Source: Trichobilharzia szidati (Eukaryota > Platyhelminthes > Trematoda > Strigeidida > Schistosomatidae). Taken from it: a stretch of 64,000 nucleotides of DNA. The stretch spans positions 26,960,865 to 27,024,864 of the forward strand of contig OX235275.1 in NCBI GenBank assembly GCA_944472155.2, given 5' to 3'. Position 1 is the first letter of the stretch; each line of letters starts with the position of its first letter. Shown here in pieces: positions 45,897-57,643 of this stretch. The notes under the pieces are model-generated. The model did not search any database. It was not told where the DNA came from and saw only the letters and a list, made by a program, of their open reading frames with translations. The position numbers and the translations under genes are program-made.

Positions 45897-47035
45897 ATGT
45901 CTACCCCCTATCGGGAAGAAAACATACGTAGGCTAGTACACACGGAACTATTAATCACACCCAATGACTGCACAATCATAGGCCAAATGAAAACTCCAAC
46001 CAAAGTCTCCAACCTACCCAAGCCTAGAACTACGTCATCGTATAGTTTATCAAATAATCAAACCCATTACCCACTAAAAAGAATGGATAGTAACTCGACG
46101 GACATAGGCGAACATGGTACCCAAACTAATTGCAACACAGTGTTGTTATGCCACGCGGAAACAGTAGATACCGATCCACACTTAAACCTTATTGACGAGC
46201 TTAAATACTTCAAGCACTACTTCAAATCTCAACTCTACTTAATTCTTATTAATGCTAGATCTATCCTAAACAAACTACCGATGCTCAGGGCACACATGCT
46301 GGTATACAAACTCCAATAATTATTATAACCGAATCCTGGTGTCACTCTAATATACCAGATGAAGAGATAAGCATCGAAGGGTACATACACTTTCGCTGTG
46401 ACAGGAAGAGTGGTAAGGGAGGAGGCTGCCTAATGTACTTCCTGAACGCACTTACTGTATTACAGCTAGAAAATAGGGAACTCAATGACATGCACGACAC
46501 CCTGTGGGCCAATGTACACTTCAAAAGTGCTACCATATTAATGGGATGTATCTACAGAGCACCTGGAACCTTTAGTGATTATGACACACAACTTATAAAT
46601 GTACTGGAGCAGGTATCCACTCTTCTATACGAGCATAAGATCATATGTGGAGACTTCAACCTACCCGAAATCAACTGGGAATTATTAACAGCCCCAACTA
46701 AATACGACCAGCTCTTAGGGACACTGGACATTTTCGGCTGGAAACAAACTGTCACTATCCCTACAAGAGGTGACAATGTAGTAGACTTAATATTCTGTCA
46801 CGATATAAGCCCCATCTCAATCTTAGTGGGTTCTAAGTTTTCAGGTAGTGACCAAAAAACAGTGATGTGTGCTCTGCCACTTCCACTGAGTGGCAATGCA
46901 GCTCATACCTCCACTTCACAACAAATAATATATAGGAACTATAGTAAGACATACTGGACCTTAGTAGAATCAGTGCTAAGATCCTCCGAATGGGGCGAAT
47001 ATTTCATTACCGATGACCTCTCGAGAGCTCTGAGC
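45897..47035 (+). pseudogene. Retrotransposon B copy 2, ORF2 endonuclease part
   Basis: The N-terminal leader and LYLILINARSILNKLPMLRA are followed by a one-base loss near 46308, which shifts PPIIIITESWC out of frame. The second frame then runs GGGCLMYFLNALTV, MGCIYRAPGTF, IICGDFNLPEINW, VVDLIFCHDISP and GSKFSGSDQKTVMCAL. The active-site His of the SDH motif is Gln here (SDQ), which would disable the nuclease. It ends at the insertion at 47040. Confidence 0.8.
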
Positions 47036-47039
47036 ATCT

Positions 47040-47171
47040 CTTAATAATAATAATAATTTTTTGCTTTATTCCAAAAACAGTAATAATGATACAGCAAGGA
47101 ATTTTCAGCATTCAGTACAGTATTGCATCTAATTTACTCAAAAACGACAACAAAAAAAAAGTAGATAACAT
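47040..47171 (-). mobile_element. Short LINE-tail-like insertion, copy 2, with 28-bp target duplication
   Basis: The 28-mer beginning gatgacctctcgagagctct is repeated at 47012-47039 and 47172-47199. The insert reads on the minus strand from a T-rich start through gagtaaattagatgcaatac and gctgaaaattcc...tgtttttggaata to an ATT tandem tail. It is the minus-strand counterpart of 1950-2066. Confidence 0.85.
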
Positions 47172-47233
47172 GATGACCTCTCGAGAGCTCTGAGCATCTT
47201 CTACCATAACTCGAACACATGCTTAGATGTCAT

Positions 47234-49542
47234 TCCCTACAAGAAATGAAAACACTCTTGACTTAATTCTTTGTCATGAAATAGAGTCCACCTCGATTGA
47301 GGTAGGAAATAAACTTGATAACAGTGATCACAACATATTGTACTGCACGCTACCCCTCCGACTAACAACTAAACACACACCTAAAAATTCCCCGGCGCAC
47401 TATCAATATAGGGACTATAAGAATACCGATTAGGAATTCCTATCAGATCCGTTGAGAAGTTCTGACTGGGAAGAATACTTCATCAACAATAACTTGGAAG
47501 TATCACTTGATATTTTCTACAAAACAATTGGCTCAGCAAGAGACACAATCGCGCCCCTAAAATCTGCTCTAAAGACACTAACTCCATTTATAGACCGCAA
47601 AACGCGACTAAAACTAAAGAAATTAAAAAGGAGATACCATGTATTTAAGGAATTTAATGCGTTAAACCAAATACATGAAACTCTTAAACGGCTTGAAGAT
47701 AAACACAAAATGATGTCACAACTTGAAGAAAATAAAGCGCTTGTGGGTAACTCCGAAACTCAGGAACTTTGTAGGATATTGCAGAAACGCCTAAAAAGCA
47801 GTAAAGACAATACTGTAAGCAGCTTAGAACATAAGGGTATAATATACAATGATCCCCAGGTTATAAGTGAACTCCTCAATGAGTGGTTTTGCAATGACGC
47901 CAGAGAGCACCCGACCCAAAATTTCCAAATGACCTGCAAAAGTAACCACAAATTAGGCGAAATAGACTTTAATATACAAAATATAGACTCAGCGATTAAG
48001 ACTTTGAAGTCTAATGGTAGTACTGTAACAGATGACATACCATCTGTCATGTACAAAAATGGTAGCACGGAAATGGTAGTCTTGTTACTTAGAATATTTA
48101 CTCTCTCGTTGGAAACTGGAACTTATCCTGAAGTGTGGAAAACCACATACATATTACCTAAGCACAAAGCAGGGGCCAAAACCAGTGTATGCAACTATCG
48201 ACCTATCAGTATAACACCGGTAATATCCCGAATAATGGAGAAAGTGGTTAAAGACCAAGTGTCCAACAACTTACTAGAACATGAACTTATCAATCCATCA
48301 CAACACGGATTTCTTAAAAAAAGATCATGTGTGACCTGTCACATAGACTTTTTCAATGAAGTTACACGAAGTAGGGACAACAGAGAACTAGTAATTGTAC
48401 TATATTTCGATATAACAAAAGCCTTCGACAGAGTTCCACATAATCTGCTAGTCAGCAGGTTATGCTCACTAGGGATATGTGATCCTCTCCTGAGCTGGAT
48501 AAAATCATTTCTCTGTGGCCGAAGTCAGACAACGAAAGTTGGCTCGATAATCTCAAGGCCTAAACCAGTAAGTAGTGGTGTAATCCAAGGAAGTGTATTA
48601 GGCCCACTCTTATTCATAATATATATAAACAGTATCTGTGAATGCTTTAGTGTAGGTAAACCAATGCTATATGCAGATGACTTAAAAGTGACGTATAAAT
48701 GCAAGAACACAGATCTTGGAATAACAGTAAACGCCATACAGCAAGAGTTAGAAAAAATGGATAGATGGTGTGACACCTGGCAACTCCAATCTAATGTCGA
48801 GAAATGTGGCTGGCTCTGCATAGGTTGCAGCAATTTAGAACTTGACCTGACAACTCAAGGCCATGCACTTCAACGACTGGAATCTGTACTGGACCTAGGG
48901 CTGAAATATTCACATAACTTATCATTTTCTGAACATATCTCCAAACAAGTGTCAAAGTCACGCAGACTTATCGGTTTTCTACTCAGGAACTTCTACAGAA
49001 ATGAGTCTAGAATTCTGTTGTACAAGGTTTGTGTGCGTCCTTTATTTGATTACTGTTCATTCATGTATAGTAGCATACGCATAGAGGACAAATTGAAAGT
49101 CCAGGGAGTGCAGAGGTACTTCACGTTAAAATTACTCGGAACCGAAAATGGTGCGAACTACTCCACTAGATGTGATACCCTAGGACTAGAAACACTATGG
49201 CTAAGACGCCTGAGACTAAACTTAACACTTTACTATAAGCTTCTAAACCACTTAGCTTTTACCTCTACTAATGGCACTCGACTTTCAGATGACAATGGCT
49301 ACAAACTACGACACACTGAGGGTACAGTAGCTATCGAACAATGTAAAACAGCCACCAGGCAAAAGTTTTACTTGATTAGGTATGCACAGATATGGAATAA
49401 GCTGCCAATGGAAATGCGTCAAGCAAGTACATTGGCATCCTTCAAAAAGATGCTTAATGACAAACTACAAAAGTTTGCAAACGATATTAGTTCTACTTCC
49501 TATCTGAGAGCCTCCGAAATTATAGGTCCATTTAATGTATAA
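47234..49542 (+). pseudogene. Retrotransposon A copy 2, ORF2 fragment with one nonsense codon
   Basis: The frame matches copy 1 from TRNENTLDLILCHEIE to the shared C-terminus ASEIIGPFNV. A TAG at 47431-47433 stands where copy 1 has Trp (NADWEFLSD), a single-base change. RT is complete (FDITKAFDRVPH, GVIQGSVLGPLLF, YADDLK). The first about 170 residues of the endonuclease are missing. Confidence 0.9.
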
Positions 49543-50410
49543 GCTTAAATACTACACCTGTTGTCTTTTGCCTATATTTATAATTCTAGATAAAACATTA
49601 ACGGTTAAGATACGTATCCTCAAACAGACAAGAAATCTCGTTTGTAAAACTACTACCCAACACAATAATTGGAATAAAATGGACATAAACCGACAACATG
49701 AAAAAGGTATAACTCACCACAATATCACATGTACGCTCGTTGGGCACCATATATCTCTCACCAACTGCAACCCACCTTTCCTTAGATAATGTGATGAACT
49801 TATATCAATAATGTTGCTGAGGAGTTAATATTCTCAACTCCTGCCGGAACAGCTGAAACTCATTAACCTTCCTCACGCTAAGAAAATACCCACAAGCAGA
49901 AGAAATCCATTAATTAATGCATCTGAAGCTTATATATTTACTCCCAACAATGACATTGCAGATCAAATGAGATAAACACATCACCGATTTCAAAATAACA
50001 CATCAATGGACTATAATTCGAGGACTCTGCACACAACAAAGTTATGTATGAATATTTACTTCAAGCTTTATTTTTTTCCCAGGCACTTATAATCCATCCA
50101 CCAAAGACCTGGTTTTTTTGTTAATGCGAAGACAATACTTCTGTATTTCCTGTTGTGTTGCACTCACCGACAATCTAGCAGATTTTTCCAACTTTGCACA
50201 GAAATGATTGTATATAAGTGAAAAGGCTGTTTATACTACTGGGATTAACATTTATCAAGTGTATGTATAATCTCCAGCGAACATGTAAAGCATATCTTGC
50301 TACTGCCTGTAAATTGTGATTGAATTATATGGTTCTATTTCTGTAACAATTTGATGATGCCTGTAAACTGGCGTCCCTCATGTACGGTACTATGAGAATA
50401 AATTTATTTA
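47234..50410 (+). mobile_element. Retrotransposon A, copy 2, 5'-truncated
   Basis: It starts inside the endonuclease (PTRNENTLDLIL) and runs through RT and the full 3' UTR to the gagaataaatttatttattt end at about 50391-50410. At the junction with B the bases ccctacaagaaatg belong to A, and the preceding tgtcatt to B. Identity with copy 1 is very high, judging by eye. Confidence 0.85.
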
Positions 50411-51215
50411 TTTCCTCTCTGGTACTTTGCTGCCCGCCTCTTCTCCTATATTTGCCTCGTGGGGGAAGTTACACAAATCTACAGAGAATTGAAGTTAAAC
50501 AGGACTTGAGACCACTCATATATGCCACACCATCCTTCAATCTTATGGCTCGAAAGGAGTCAGTATCCTTAAAAACTCCAGTGTCACCATATCAGGACCC
50601 TGTATAACACCCAATATGAGCAGTATCCATGACGTGAAGTGAATATGCAACTTGCTCACAAATAGTTTTCTACATCTTGATCGACTCACTCCTGCAGAAC
50701 GGCATAAAACTACAAGTGGAGGTATTGGCTGACTTCGATGAAATAAAACAAATCTGTCTGGCTATGGCGGATATTCGTCTGGATGGGGTACAGTTCACTT
50801 CTGATTTTACCTACGGTGAAAATGCTGAGAAATTTAATAAATTGTATCAGTCAGTTTAAATAAATACACCATCTGATTAGAATTCATGTATAAGATTCTA
50901 GGCTGTATTCACCAAGGTTATATGGGGGAAGTGACCTCAAGCTTTGTTTTTTCTCTAGTGTTTGTGGTCCATCCAGTACATGCTTGAGATTTTGTTAATG
51001 CTAGGACAATATACCTATATTTCTTAATGTATCCACTCAATGACTAATAATCAGACTGTTCTCACAAATTGAAGCCAAAAAGGACAGCAGCCGTGTAAAT
51101 ATATCATAAAGCAAAATCATGTAATTTAAATAATACTTATCCATGTCTGTACAACTGGTGAGTTCCTACTTTGATAGGAATAAACCTGCTTTTGTTATTG
51201 TAGGTTTGCAATTCT
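50411..51215 (+). other. Unassigned frames followed by an A/B-type 3' UTR remnant
   Basis: Open stretches at about 50440-50607 and 50677-50859 have no recognised motif. From about 50935 to 51190 the DNA resembles the 3' UTR shared by A and B (caagctttgttttttctcta, gattttgttaatgctaggac), ending near gataggaataaa. This suggests an older related element truncated by A copy 2. Confidence 0.45.
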
Positions 51216-51429
51216 TGGAATCAAGTGCAGCTTAAAAAATCCATTAGAGAATTGCTCTTAAGGAGGAGGTAGGGAGTGCGGACCAATTTAAAACTCTCCA
51301 CCTGGTTAACAGTACGTGGTTGGGTCCAACAAGCCAGTGTGCTCATCTTGTATATCAACGTGTTACCTGTTTTCACTAAATCCCTCATGTTTCTACAAGC
51401 AAACGACTTCAACATTTGGGGAGAGCAAT

Positions 51430-51890
51430 AGGATGACAGAATGGATTGCTCACTTTGCAGCCATGAGAGTTAAACATACAAGCATCAGCTCCCATAAATT
51501 AGAAGAGGCAACACCCACACTACTCCAGATTTATGTAGGTCTAGGTGTTATAGTTAGTCGCGACTTAATTGCAACAGGCCACTGTATAACGTGGCAGTGC
51601 CCTCTAAGTTTCAACTATCTGCAGGCAATACAAAGAACGTTTATTAGAATCGTCTCAGACAAGTTTACTTCTTTATACACATCTTTGGTGAGGCTAAGAC
51701 TACAGAAATGCACCCAAACATCCAGCTTTTACCTTAAGATAAACTCGCACATTCTCGAATGGGTTCAAAGGCAGGCGATTCGCATGACCCTTGGCAGGAT
51801 AAATTTATCAAATTATGAGGGGCCAAACAGCCTGAACTTCTTCCCTTCGCCGTACTCTAGAGAGATGATCTTGTTACATTGTTAAAAATT
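51430..51890 (+). pseudogene. CR1-like RT thumb and C-terminal fragment, decayed
   Basis: It reads LGVIVSRDLIATGHC (the DLGV block after the catalytic site), FTSLYTSLVRLRLQKC (LY..LVRP.LE.C), ILEWVQRQAIRMTLGRINL and NFFPSPYSREMILL, parallel to family C (ILESVQRRATK..IGLRN). The family differs from A, B and C, and the upstream RT is missing. Decayed continuation may reach about 52000. Confidence 0.6.
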
Positions 51891-52719
51891 GTAAGCAATA
51901 ACTACCCATCTGACTTGTTTTCCGCTTTCCTTCCCATCGAATCGTGATGCTTTGGAAGACATGATGGTAGTTCGAAAACCAGGGAGGAATTATGTCACTG
52001 TGGAGCACTGCTAAACAATGATAATAATAAAGATTTCTTTCAGACAAAATGTGAACAGAGTAAAGCAATTTACAGAGCTCCAAAATATTTCGTCTTCGTG
52101 CAAGATTTACAAGTATATTAACAATCTGAATTTTGTTGTGTAACATACTGTTCTTGCATGTGGAGACAGAACCGATTGCAAACACTTTTCCTTCGAGAAT
52201 CGCAAAACATTTCGTTGAAAGCCAATAAAAGACGTGTGTTAGTTCACGTAGTGATCATCTGATGGAATTGCACAATTAAAACAACAGGAAATACCGGAGA
52301 GTTCAAGCATTTTGGCGTATGGAAACTCTGGCAGCTCTCTGATGTGAGCAGACCGCCGTTTCGCAAATCTCCCTCAACTGACCAGCTCAAGAAGAGTATA
52401 GGCAAGCACAGAAAACCATTTGAAATGGTCAACACAGGCTTCAAACCCGCCACTTTGAATTAATAAATATGAAGCTTGCAGAAATAGTTCGCTCTAATAC
52501 TTCAACAGTGGTACAAGAGCTGCGAAAGCAGGCCTCTAGTAATAAGGAGGCATCAAACTGAAGTCACAGTACGTTGATAGGCCTCAGTGACACTACGATG
52601 ATGCAGCAGTGAGAATGACAGTCAGTGCCACCCTAGTATCCTACCGAAATTCAAGGAAAAAAGGCAACAGGCCGGTTCGATTGGAATCGGTAAACTATTT
52701 TCGATATTAATTTCCCTAC
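51891..52719. other. No gene recognised
   Basis: Only degenerate coding scraps; no assignable feature. Confidence 0.3.
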
Positions 52720-53460
52720 TGGTAGACAGCGTAATGCCAACCACCCCTTAACACACTGAGGTTATGGAACTCAGTGTTAGCTACTTATACGGCTGAGAGG
52801 GAAAGTAGGTGAACTCAGGAAGCTCCAGTGTCACACACCTCAAAATGATCATCCTTACTGAAATCTGGCTAAACCCCAATATCGCCAATAACGAAATCAG
52901 TGTGAGTGATATGGTTCTGGTCAGGAGAGACAAGGATAAAAAGGAAGGAGGGGAGTTGCCATTTAATTTGACAATTGACTTAAATATGTACGTGTAATGG
53001 TCCCAGCAGTTATTGAACTCCCAGACTCCATATGGTGTAATTTCACCGTAGGCAACACCATGTACTTGCTGGATAGCTTTATCCAACCACCCACCTTCAG
53101 TGCAGAGCACAACTAGCTACTGCATAGTACCATTACAGGGATACGGGACTTGGTATATGACCAAATGACCACAGCCAGAGGTTTCAATGTCCCATGCCTG
53201 AACCACGGTTCAGGGTATGCTCAGGGAAAATTCGATCGAAATCTACTGCAAACCACTAGAAATACGGGACTGCCTGAGAATGCTGGAGACGACAGCAGGT
53301 GAGGCCCCATTGGAAAGTCATCGAAACTAGATTATTATCTAATTAGTGGCCAATTACTAATCGAAATGGTCCAGACTATTACTCTACTAGGAAATATTGA
53401 CTGTGCAGTCATAGGATTCGATCTTGTTCCCCATGAACAGTTACAGTGAGACGCTATGCG
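52720..53460 (+). pseudogene. Retrotransposon C, endonuclease remnant (old copy, left part)
   Basis: It reads MIILTEIWLNPNIANNEISV (the TE.W motif), RRDKDKKEGGE, then with shifts IQPPTFS (YRPP), RGFNVPCLN (GDFN degenerate) and KLDYYLI...IGFDLVPHEQ, the end of an APE-type nuclease. Several stops are present. It directly abuts the 3' end of B copy 1. Confidence 0.55.
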
Positions 53461-54349
53461 ACCATGTCTGTTCTATATATATATATTTATTCCTGTTTAT
53501 GCAGGAACATACCAATTGTACAGGCATGGATAAGTTATTATATAAATTACAGTTTGTTTGTTCAATCTAACATTAGAGTCAGTCAGAACAGTCTGCAAAA
53601 TAGTCTGTCTGTGTAACACATAAAGAGATATAGAAATATTGTCTTCGCATTAACAAAAAACCCAGACTTCAGATAAGTGTGATACAAATATCTGGGAAAA
53701 ATAAAGCTTGAAGTCAATTCTCCTATAAAACTTTGTTGTGAACAGCATCCGTGAGATAAAGTTTATTGATGTATTATTTTGATTCAATAATGTATTTATT
53801 CCATTTTTGTCAGCAGTCTTATCGAAGTTTTATAATAGGAAAGAAATTTGATCTTTGATACGAAAGTTAGATAAGGTAGTGTTAGATTGTTTTACTGCAT
53901 CAAATGGGGTCAATTCTAGAACTATCCATTTGCGCCATTTGCGTCAGCATGGCAGACTGTACATGTAAGTTGAGTAATACTTTGAAGACTGTTTGTAAAC
54001 CAGTTGCTTCTTTATTTCAGATCAAGAATACTCCTTGTACAGAATGTTAGCCAGCGTTTTCAAGTGGTTGCATCGGATCGTTCATGGAATTTGAGTTTGA
54101 ATTTACATAAATGGTCATTTCAGTTTGGATGTTGGGTTGTTCGACCTCAACCAGGAGGTATATAGAAGTTTACGCTCAGCAGGGAGATAAAGTATGTAAA
54201 TATGAAAAGAACTTTATTATTTTATGTACATATAAATGTTTATAAATGTATATCATTGTATAGTAAACACTACCCATAATCTTGTTGTTTTTTATGTAAT
54301 TTTGCGAAGTCTTAGAGTTAATTTTGTGTCGTAATATTTAGTAATGAGT

Positions 54350-57300
54350 CTAGGCGTTATAGTGTGCTAATAGCTCATGCGTTTTGGAAATAAGTGGTGC
54401 GGTGTGATTGGCATAGTCATTGGGATGAAGCAGTTTATATAGCAAGCGTTTGAAGGTTATGATAGAGTGACAAGTCCTTATTTCTAGGGGTAAACTGTTC
54501 CAGATCTTAGAGTACATGACTATGAAGAAGTTTGCACGGAGTGCTGTTTTACAGTTTTTCCTAGATACTTTGCACGTTTGGTTACGAAGGTTGTAAGAGC
54601 CTTCCGGTGAGAACTGTATCTCTTTGCTGTCTGAGAATGATATTTTATGCAATATTTTAAAGAAGAATGTTAGGTTAATGCTCAGTCGTCTCATCCAGAG
54701 TGGGTCGATACCTAGAGTTATACACCTTGATGTGTAGTCCTTTTCGCAGTCAAATCCTAGTAGTTTAGACGTGAAGTATCGTTGGACACTTTCTATTTTA
54801 AGTTTGTCACTTACGCGAGTGCTGCTGAGAATAAATGGACAATATTCAAGTAGTGGTCTGACACAAGTTTTATATAATAATAGCTTCGCTTCGTAGTTGT
54901 GGAAATTCCTGAGTATGCATCCTAGAAGCATCCTCGATTTACGCGTCTGTGTCGCCACTTGCTCGGAAAATGTCAAGTCACTAGAGTACCTGAGTCCTAG
55001 GTCAACAACACTTTCGAGTTTAGGCAAGTCAATAGATTCAAGTACCAGTTTGATATTTATTGAGGGTGCACCGAAACAGAACCAACCACTATTTTTAGGG
55101 TTGAATTTTAGGTTCCATGTGGAGGACCATGCAGTTACTCGATCTAGTTCTTCCTGAACAGCTTTCTGAAAGTACCCTAAGTCATCACAGTGGAATGTGT
55201 AAGCTACTTTAAGATCATCTGCAAAGATGAATGGTTTGCCAAGTGAGAAACAGCTGCATATGTCGTTGACATATAGAGTGAATAGGAGGGGGCCTAAGAC
55301 GCTACCTTGAACTACTCCAGAAGTGACTGGACTAGGTTTAGAGTTTACAGAACCCAGTCTAACTACTTGGGACCTATTGTTAAGGAATGATTCAATCCAT
55401 CCTAATAATGGGTTACTTATTCCTAAGGAGTTTAGCTTATTTATTAGAAGCAAGTGGTCAACGCGGTCAAAGGCTTTGGATATGTCGAAGTAGATGACAA
55501 GTACTAGTTGTTGTTTGTCGCGGCTGCTAGTTATGTAGTTAAAGAAGTCAACGTGACATGTCATGCATGATCTGGATTTTAGGAATCCATGTTGGTTTGG
55601 ACTTAGAATATTGCAGCTGAGCATATGTTTGGGGATATCATCTTTAACTATTCGTTCAATGATTCTAGATACTATGGGTGTAATATTGATTGGCCTATAG
55701 TTGTTGACTTCAGTTTTTGATCCGGATTTGTGTTTAGGTACTATAAATGTCGTTTTCCATTTATCTGGATAGGTTTGGCTTTCTAGGGACATTGTAAAAA
55801 TCTTAAGTAATAAAACGGAAATGTCAGAACCACCGTGTTTATAAAGATACGATGGTATACCGTCAAAACCGGCACTACTAGAGTTTTTAAGAGTATTAAC
55901 GGCTTGGTTAATATTAGAGTAAGTGAAATGAACTGTAGTGATTTGTTTCAGCGTTGAAGATGAAGGGAGTTCTATTTTAGATTGTAAACCGAGAAGTGGA
56001 CTTGTAGGCTTAAGGTAGTTAGCTGCAAACGTCTCATTAAACAGTTCACACATGTCTGCATGTTTGCTGTATAGTTTGCCCTTGTTTATAAGGAGAGAAA
56101 TTTTATGGCTTTGGCGATTCATTCGTTTCTTTAGTATTTCTGTGAGAGCACCTACTCTGGTGGTGCTGGCTAGTGCCGTGCATTCTTCATTTCTCATACG
56201 CAAGTTATGAGCTTGCGAGATGGAGCTAAGAGTACTAAGTATTGACCCTAGTGTACTAAAGTCGTGTCGCCTGAAGTAACTTGTTGACAGTCTTTTCAGT
56301 TTCCTACGATCCTTTGGCTTTATGAATGTCTTTCTATGTGGGGAAAACTTTAGTGTTTGAAATGGGATGACAGCATCTAAGCATGTGTTGGAGTTATAGT
56401 AAAAGATGTCTAGAGCTTTCGAGAGGCTATCAGTATAGAAGTACTCACTCCATTCTGAGGATCTTAGCATTGATTTTACTAGAGTCCAGTCTGCCTTACT
56501 GTAGTTCCTGTAAGTTATTTGTTGTGAAGTAGGGGTATGGGTTGCATTGCTACTTGACAGAAGTGGCAGTGCACACAGCACTGTTTTGTGGTCACTCCCT
56601 GAAAACTCAGAACCTACTAGGGTAGAAAGGGGACTTATATTGTGGCAGAAGATTAAGTCTAGTACGTTATTACCTCTTGTAGGGGTTGTGACAGTCTGCT
56701 TCCAGCCAAGTATATCCAGTGTGCCTAAGAACTTATCAAGTTTAGTTGGACCTGTGGGTATTTCCCAGTTGATTTCTGGTAAGTTAAAGTCTCCACATAG
56801 GATCTTATGATCGCAGTGGAGGGTGGATAATTGTTCTAGAGTATTGATAAGTTGGGTCTCGTAATTACTAAAGGTTCCAGGTGCTCTGTAGGTGCATCCA
56901 ATTAATACTATTGCGTTATTTAAGTGTAAGTTAACCCATAAAGTCTCAGGCATGTTAAGTGTACTACTTTCTAGCTGTGATACAGTAAGTGCATTCAGAA
57001 AGTACATAAGACAACCCCCTCCCTTACCACCTTCCCTGTCACACCGAAAGTGTGTGTAGTTATCTTAGCTTATCACTTCATCCAGTATGTTCGAGTTACA
57101 CCAGGATTCAGTGATGACAATTATAGGGGGTTTGTATATTACTGTGAGTGCTCTGAGCATCGGTAGTTTATTTAGAACGGATCTAGCATTTATGAGGATT
57201 AGGTAAAGATGAGATTTGAAATAGCATTTGAAGTACTTAAGTTCGTTAATCAGCCCCGAATGTGGTTCAGCACCCAGTAGTACTGTTTGACATGACGACC

Positions 57301-57643
57301 CTATGTTGAGAGGAGTTTCAGCATCATGTTCACCTATGTCTATCGAGTTGGTGTGTGCTGTTTTCGGTGAAGAATTGAGCGTTGGAGTACTGGATGTGCT
57401 ATAGGCTAAGGCATTTTTATTTTTAGTTAAGCTAGAAACGGGGGTAGGGATCTTAATTTGACCTAAACTTGTGCATGTACCAAGTGTGCTTAGTGGATGT
57501 GGGCGAACTAGACTGTTCCTACATTCATGCAAAGGGGGAGCCAGCACTAGCGGTTTAGGAGTGTTAGCATCCCTACCAGCTGTTTTTTCAACGCTGACAG
57601 GGACGCAGGGGATAAAAAATGATTGGGACCTTGTGAAGACCAT
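54350..57643 (-). pseudogene. Retrotransposon B copy 1, ORF2 with a single stop
   Basis: About 1097 codons in one frame, broken only by TAA at 57065-57067 in the endonuclease, between VITESWCNSN..DEVIS and NYTHFRCDR. Copy 2 reads IEGY across this point. The rest is complete: INARSVLNKLPMLRAL, CTYRAPGTF, LCGDFNLPEINW, GSEFSGSDHKTVLC, then RT with NYRPINITPIVSRIIER, FDISKAFDRVDHLLL, SGVVQGSVLGPLLF and catalytic FADD. The frame overlaps the end of ORF1 by about 97 bases. Confidence 0.9.

Larger units (their letters stand above)
43340..47233 (+). mobile_element. Retrotransposon B, copy 2: interrupted and truncated
   Basis: The 5' UTR aligns with that of copy 1 (acgttcaacgtttccgttac against acgtccaacgtttgcgttac). 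ORF1 starts at 43472 and breaks early by a frameshift, has lost its middle (including the RRM-like region) and is split by an R2-type insertion. ORF2 resumes at 45897 with one frameshift near 46308 and runs to 47035. After a short insert and its duplicated target, B ends at about 47233, where A copy 2 begins. B sequence after that point was not found downstream. Confidence 0.75.
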
